Assembly: GCA_016716605.1 (NCBI GenBank)
Contig: JADJWA010000001.1
Location: forward strand, 2,711,001 to 2,775,000
Length of the DNA stretch: 64,000 bases
Reading direction: 5' to 3'
From: Flavobacteriales bacterium
GTDB lineage: Bacteria > Bacteroidota > Bacteroidia > Flavobacteriales_F > PHOS-HE28
The position numbers and the translations under genes were made by a program. Below, piece after piece: positions 60,219 through 64,000 of the stretch. The number at the start of each line of letters is the position of its first letter. The first letter of the stretch is position 1. The notes beneath the pieces are model-generated. The model was not told the origin of the DNA and searched no databases. It saw only the letters and a list, made by a program, of their open reading frames with translations.

Positions 60219-60719
60219 TCACTTGAGCAGGGTGGTTGCGGCCTTCACGAACCATTGGACATCGCGGCGCGTGCTATGGTCGAGCAACGTGTCCAGGCGG
60301 GTGGTCAGGTCGTGCAGGTCGTGCGTGGTCTTGCGGAAGGCCTTGGCCTCTGCGGTTGCTCCCGGGACGTCCTCCAATTCGTCGAGCAATCGGATCAGCG
60401 GCTCCAACTCGCGCTTCTTGCGTTCGCGGGTGATGTGGGTGGCCACTTTCCACACGTCCTTCTCGGCCTCGAAGAACTCCCGCCGTTCGCCGCTCTTGAG
60501 TACACGTCGCACCAGGCTCCAGTCGATGAGCGCCCGGAGGTTCATGTTGGCATTGCCACGGCTGATGTTGAGCTGCTCCATCAACTCCTCGGTGCTCAGC
60601 GGTTCGTGGCTGATCAGCAGCAGGGCATGCACCTGCGCCATGCTCCGGTTGATGCCCCAAGCGCTTCCGAAGGCGCCCCATGCCTCAATGAACTTCTCTC
60701 GCGCTTCCTGAAGGTCCAT
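60219..60719 (-). CDS. GbsR/MarR family transcriptional regulator
   Basis: 166 residues from ATG 60719; a CTG/TTG-type extension to 60743 is unlikely. A MarR-type winged helix occupies ~20-95 (GINRSMAQVHALLLISHEPLSTEELMEQLNISRGNANMNLRALIDWSLVRRV, KSGERREFFEAEKDVWKVA), followed by a helical dimerisation tail. This GbsR-like group senses small ligands or choline-type compounds in some species. It is divergent in function from its neighbour methyltransferase operon, lies 58 nt upstream of it on the same strand, and shares the operator-like 12-mer with it, so it probably controls that operon and itself. Confidence 0.88.
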   Translation of the reverse strand: MDLQEAREKFIEAWGAFGSAWGINRSMAQVHALLLISHEPLSTEELMEQLNISRGNANMNLRALIDWSLVRRVLKSGERREFFEAEKDVWKVATHITRERKKRELEPLIRLLDELEDVPGATAEAKAFRKTTHDLHDLTTRLDTLLDHSTRRDVQWFVKAATTLLK

Positions 60720-60723
60720 GACG

Positions 60724-60735
60724 TTGCGGTTTGAA
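60724..60735 (-). promoter_or_regulatory. Shared 12-mer TTCAAACCGCAA before the GbsR-like gene
   Basis: Identical to 60165-60176 and at the same 4-nt distance from the start codon. Confidence 0.5.
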
Positions 60736-60740
60736 CGGCG

Positions 60741-60772
60741 CAAACATATATGGCGTGTACGAAACTTTCAAA
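60741..60772 (-). promoter_or_regulatory. Consensus Bacteroidota promoter of the GbsR-like gene
   Basis: On the - strand TATGTTTG (60748-60741) matches TAnnTTTG, and TTTG (60772-60769) lies 20 nt upstream, as expected for -7 and -33. The region is unusually AT-rich for this window and contains GAAACTTTC (60761-60769), a 9-nt near-palindrome that could be an operator half. Confidence 0.6.
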
Positions 60773-60843
60773 TACTACTGAAAAATAAAATCATGTGCCG
60801 CGCCTCCGCGCTCGGACCGGCCCTTCCAGCAAGCCTCTTCCGC

Positions 60844-61665
60844 TCACACGGCCGGACCGCCCACGATCCGAGCATCGCCGGTCAGCGGACCGTCGCCATC
60901 CCGCTTCAACAGTTTCATGTCATGGCCATCGAAGGCCGCGTAGGTGAAGTGCCTGATCCAATCGCCCAGGTTGATGTAGCGCGATCCGGGTGCGATCTCC
61001 AGGTCAATGGGCAGGTGGCGATGTCCGAAGACCATGTAGTCGAATCGGTCCTTCGTGAGCAGCTCGCGGCAGTATTGCACGAGCCACTCGTTTTCCTCAC
61101 CAAGCCACTTGCGGTCGTTGGCGTAGCTCTTCTTCCGGCTGCGGCCGCTCCAGAAATCGCCCAACCAGAGCGAGAAATTCGGGTGCAGCCGCGCGAAGAG
61201 CCATTGGCATGCGGGGTTCCGGAAAACGCGCTTGATGAACTTGTAGCCGTGGTCACCCGGACCCAGGCCATCGCCGTGGCCGATGTAGAAGCGCTTGCCT
61301 CCGATATCGCGCGCGATGGGCTCGCGGTGCACGATCGCACCCGTTTCCCTTGGCACGTAATCGAAGATCCACATGTCGTGGTTGCCGATGAAGAGGTGCA
61401 CGGGAATGCCCCGATCGGTGAGCTCGGCCATTCTGCCCAGGAGCCGTGCATGCCCGCGTGGCACAGCGCGCTTCCACTCGAACCAGAAGTCGAACAGGTC
61501 GCCGAGCAAGTGGATCTCCGTGGCATCCTTGGCGGCTTCATCGAGGAAGGCGCAGATGCGCTTCTCCCGGGCCAAGCTGCTCGCCGCATCAGGCACGCCG
61601 AGGTGGAAGTCGCTGAGGAAGTAGATCCGCTGGCCTGTGCTCACGGGCGCGAAGGTCGCTGTCAC
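60844..61665 (-). CDS. lpxH: UDP-2,3-diacylglucosamine diphosphatase
   Basis: 273 residues from a GTG at 61665 that overlaps the upstream peptidase stop (GTGA). Calcineurin-like metallophosphoesterase motifs in order: LSDFHLG (~17-23), GDLFDFWFEW (~54-63), GNHDMW (~94-99), IGHGDGLGPGDHG (~127-139), FGHRH (~214). It releases UMP from UDP-diacylglucosamine to make lipid X, an inner-membrane step of lipid A synthesis; Bacteroidota use LpxH. The ORF extends upstream in frame but within the peptidase gene. Confidence 0.92.
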   Translation of the reverse strand: MTATFAPVSTGQRIYFLSDFHLGVPDAASSLAREKRICAFLDEAAKDATEIHLLGDLFDFWFEWKRAVPRGHARLLGRMAELTDRGIPVHLFIGNHDMWIFDYVPRETGAIVHREPIARDIGGKRFYIGHGDGLGPGDHGYKFIKRVFRNPACQWLFARLHPNFSLWLGDFWSGRSRKKSYANDRKWLGEENEWLVQYCRELLTKDRFDYMVFGHRHLPIDLEIAPGSRYINLGDWIRHFTYAAFDGHDMKLLKRDGDGPLTGDARIVGGPAV

Positions 61666-64000
61666 GGATTGATCGCCCGCACGATCCGCGTGGGATCGAG
61701 CTTTTCCAGTGCGAACACGAAACGGATCCGATCGCCGAAGGTGCGTCCGGCGAATTCCTCTTCCTCGAGGATCCGGTCGGAGACGTAGATCGGCATCCAC
61801 ACCTCGAGGATGTCCTTCAACAAGGTGAGGCCGATGCCCGCTTCCGCATAGGTGGCGGTCTCCAGCGAGCGTGTGCCGTCGGCGTTCACTTGGGTGTAGG
61901 GCGCCCAGCCGATGCTTCCGAAGAGCGCGAGCGGCAGCTTGAAGGGCATGTCGAGCTCGGCATTCACGCTGGCGATCCAGCTATCGCTCCCGCCGCCCCG
62001 GAAGGGCGTCTTGAAGGCTCCTTGCTGCTTGTTGAATTGCCGGCCGAAGAAGCCGGTGTGGTAGCGGCCGCGATCGAAGTAGGCGTGATCATAGAGCAGA
62101 TCCTCCGGGCCCCAGCTCAGGTTCAAGGCTTCCAGGCCGAACACGTTCTCGCCGCCCGTGAGGAAACTTCCACCGAAGGCCCGCAGCCGGAGCTGCTTGC
62201 CGCGTGCGTCGTAAGCGAAGGCTTGCTTCACTTCGATCGCGCCGCGCAGCCAGTCCTCACCGGCGGTGAGCGCCGTGCGGATGCTCGACGGGCGCAGTTT
62301 GCGCTCGTCCGCAGCGGTGTGCGTGAGTTCCAGGTAATCGTCGAAGGTGCGATAGCGGTAAACGACATCATCGCTGCCGATGAGCTCGCTCGTGGTGTAG
62401 ATGCGCGCGCCACGCAGGTTGACGCTGTGCGCCCATGGCTTTGCGAGGGGGCGTTTCACATCGATTCGCACGCTCGGTGAGTACTTCTCGTACCAAGCTT
62501 GCGCCTTGTGATCTTGGAAGAGACCCGATGAGCGCACGCCGAATCCGAGGTGGATGTTCCGGAACCACGAGCTGCGGATGCGGTCGAAGTGGTGCTCGAT
62601 GCGCGCGGTGCCGGACACCCGGTCGTTCAGGAAGGAGTAAAGCGGCGCCATCACCCATTCGGTGCGCTGGTTGGGGAAGGTGGTGTTGCGCAAGGAGATC
62701 CCCGCCTGCCAGCCATCGTGCTGGTTCCAGTTGGGCAATAGGCTCCAGTAGAGGCTCGGGCGATCGTTGCGCTCTAAGCCGAAGAGGTGCTCGAAGCTCG
62801 GCGCCGCACAGCGCTTGAAGAGCCCATGGCCGCGCACGGTGTTGTTGCGGCGATCGATGTCGAGCGTGCGGTTGCCTGCATCGATGCGCACGCGATCCAC
62901 GTTGGGCCACGGCAAACCAGCATATTCGGTGCGCCCTTGGTGGCCGAAGCCGTGATTCCAGGCCCACACGGTGCCGAGGCTGTCTTTCTCGAGATAGCCG
63001 GTGATGGCGAATGGCACCTTCGACGGGCCTTTCGCGCGATGTCCAAGGTGCCAGCGCTCTGTCGCACCCACCCATGTGCGCTTATCCAGCGAGGCCGCTT
63101 TCACACGATACTTCTCATCGGTCATGAGCAGGCCCTCGAACACCCAGTTCAGGTCTTGTCCGCTCTCCCGCTCGAACACGGCCTTCATGTCCTTCGGCCC
63201 CGGATGCTTGAACTTCCACTCCTCGAAGTAGGCGCGCAGGCACTTATCCATCATCTCTTCGCCGAGGTAGGCCATCATGTGATCCATCACCAGCGCGGTC
63301 TTCATGTACACGCCGGTTCCGTAGTTCATGCTGGTGAAGTCGTCGCTGCTGAGCGAGAGCGGCTGGTCCAGATTGCGGCGCGCGTTCAATCGATAGGCGA
63401 GCTCGTTCTGCGAACGGTGCGGATCGCTCAGGTGCGCCGCTGCTTTCTTCAAGCCCGGTATGCCGATGCTGAATCCGCTGGCTGGATAGCGCTGCCGCAT
63501 GTAGCGCAGTTCGAGGAAGCTGTTCATGCCCTCGTCCATCCACGCATGGTCGCGCTCGTTGCTGCCCAGGATGCCGTAGAACCAATTGTGCCCCACTTCG
63601 TGCGCGATCACGTTGTCGAGGCTCTGCTTGTCGGGCATGTTGCCGATCACGGTGATCATGGGGTACTCCATGCCGCCGCCCGCGCTGATGGTGCCATCGA
63701 TGGCCGTGCAGGCATCGTAGGGATAATCGCCCACGTGCTCGCTGTAGAACCGAACGCTCTCATCCACGTAACTCACCGCATCGCTCCAGAGCAACGCGTT
63801 CTTCGGGGTGAACAAGGCCCATGTGGTTACGTCGCGACCGCTGCGCGGAAGCGTAACTCGGCTCTTGCGCACGATGAAGCGCTTGTCGGCGAACCATGCG
63901 AAGTCATGCACGCGGTCCTGCGTGAAGCGGATGCTCTTGCTCTCTGCTGCGGAAGGCGGAATGGTGTTCAGCTTCACCCGCTGCTTATCGAGGAAGAACT
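61662..64000 (-). CDS. M1 family (aminopeptidase N-like) metallopeptidase, 5' partial
   Basis: The frame is open past the right edge (...FFLDKQRVKLNT), so the N-terminus is missing; 778 codons are visible. GGGMEYPMITV is the exopeptidase GxMEN-type motif, and HEVGHNWFYG ... MDEGMNSFLE gives HEXXH-X18-E for the zinc site. The downstream ~400 residues after the catalytic domain are beta-rich and barrel-like, with YRFRTFDDYLEL and a C-terminal FALEKLDPTRIVRAINP, as in Bacteroidota surface or periplasmic M1 peptidases. The GTGA overlap couples lpxH to it. Confidence 0.9.
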   Translation of the reverse strand, partial: FFLDKQRVKLNTIPPSAAESKSIRFTQDRVHDFAWFADKRFIVRKSRVTLPRSGRDVTTWALFTPKNALLWSDAVSYVDESVRFYSEHVGDYPYDACTAIDGTISAGGGMEYPMITVIGNMPDKQSLDNVIAHEVGHNWFYGILGSNERDHAWMDEGMNSFLELRYMRQRYPASGFSIGIPGLKKAAAHLSDPHRSQNELAYRLNARRNLDQPLSLSSDDFTSMNYGTGVYMKTALVMDHMMAYLGEEMMDKCLRAYFEEWKFKHPGPKDMKAVFERESGQDLNWVFEGLLMTDEKYRVKAASLDKRTWVGATERWHLGHRAKGPSKVPFAITGYLEKDSLGTVWAWNHGFGHQGRTEYAGLPWPNVDRVRIDAGNRTLDIDRRNNTVRGHGLFKRCAAPSFEHLFGLERNDRPSLYWSLLPNWNQHDGWQAGISLRNTTFPNQRTEWVMAPLYSFLNDRVSGTARIEHHFDRIRSSWFRNIHLGFGVRSSGLFQDHKAQAWYEKYSPSVRIDVKRPLAKPWAHSVNLRGARIYTTSELIGSDDVVYRYRTFDDYLELTHTAADERKLRPSSIRTALTAGEDWLRGAIEVKQAFAYDARGKQLRLRAFGGSFLTGGENVFGLEALNLSWGPEDLLYDHAYFDRGRYHTGFFGRQFNKQQGAFKTPFRGGGSDSWIASVNAELDMPFKLPLALFGSIGWAPYTQVNADGTRSLETATYAEAGIGLTLLKDILEVWMPIYVSDRILEEEEFAGRTFGDRIRFVFALEKLDPTRIVRAINP

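Overview
This GC-rich 64 kb window comes from the Bacteroidota, most likely a Flavobacteriales-type lineage. Evidence seen directly: three large secreted proteins with type IX secretion (T9SS) or gliding-motility C-terminal domains, an ECF sigma / FecR (DUF4974) / TonB-dependent receptor locus, a TIGR03991-type GlmU-like protein, no obvious Shine-Dalgarno sequences, and many copies of a TAnnTT(T/C)G element just upstream of genes, which is the Bacteroidota -7 promoter signature. No tRNA, rRNA or CRISPR array was seen.

Layout. 1-4241: 3' part of a giant gliding-motility-type surface protein. 4262-10443: ECF sigma factor, FecR anti-sigma, an outer-membrane protein joining an STN domain to about 18 LA_2272-like 15-16-residue repeats, and a TonB-dependent receptor; a GGGGTA-N15-GTCAC motif precedes both fecR and the receptor. 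10523-13933: STAS-like small protein, beta-CASP metallohydrolase, NlpC/P60 peptidase, gamma-carbonic-anhydrase-like protein. 14041-17121: phosphate module (OprO/P-like porin, DUF47 protein, Pit transporter) with 11-bp-spaced TTAAC repeats resembling PHO boxes. 17152-19170: GlmU-like protein and FabG. 19254-20215: MntA-HepT toxin-antitoxin module whose HepT frame contains a stop codon, beside a 292-bp MITE-like element. 20248-25027: a large membrane protein, a YdcF-like protein and ribosomal protein S1. 25089-29013: polysaccharide operon (flippase fused to half a glycosyltransferase, GT4, GT2). 29117-33828: NfeD, an SPFH protein, a P460-like lipoprotein, a T9SS cargo protein. 33901-34180: candidate structured RNA. 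34317-42791: leftward genes hsp20, tonB-like, rsmF-like, purA, STAS, fur, spoT, fahA. 42838-47332: DUF5819-like/HTTM pair, two sulfotransferases around glyA. 47382-52814: T9SS cargo, MazG, DinB-like protein, OmpA-like protein. 52993-57527: MacB-type ABC exporter with membrane-fusion adaptor. 57524-60719: GbsR/MarR regulator, SAM methyltransferase, two paralogous membrane proteins, TIGR01777 epimerase. 60844-64000: LpxH and an M1 peptidase cut by the window edge.

The genes mostly serve the cell envelope: surface protein export, outer-membrane uptake and its signalling, phosphate uptake, polysaccharide assembly, lipid A synthesis. Housekeeping genes (rpsA, purA, glyA, spoT, fur, mazG) lie among them. 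The observations most worth testing are the STN-repeat protein in the sigma/anti-sigma locus, the candidate ncRNA, the GbsR-methyltransferase-paralogous membrane protein operon with identical 12-mers at both promoters, the stop-interrupted HepT beside a MITE, and the apparent prevalence of leaderless transcripts. All identities are from reading the sequence; no database search was run.
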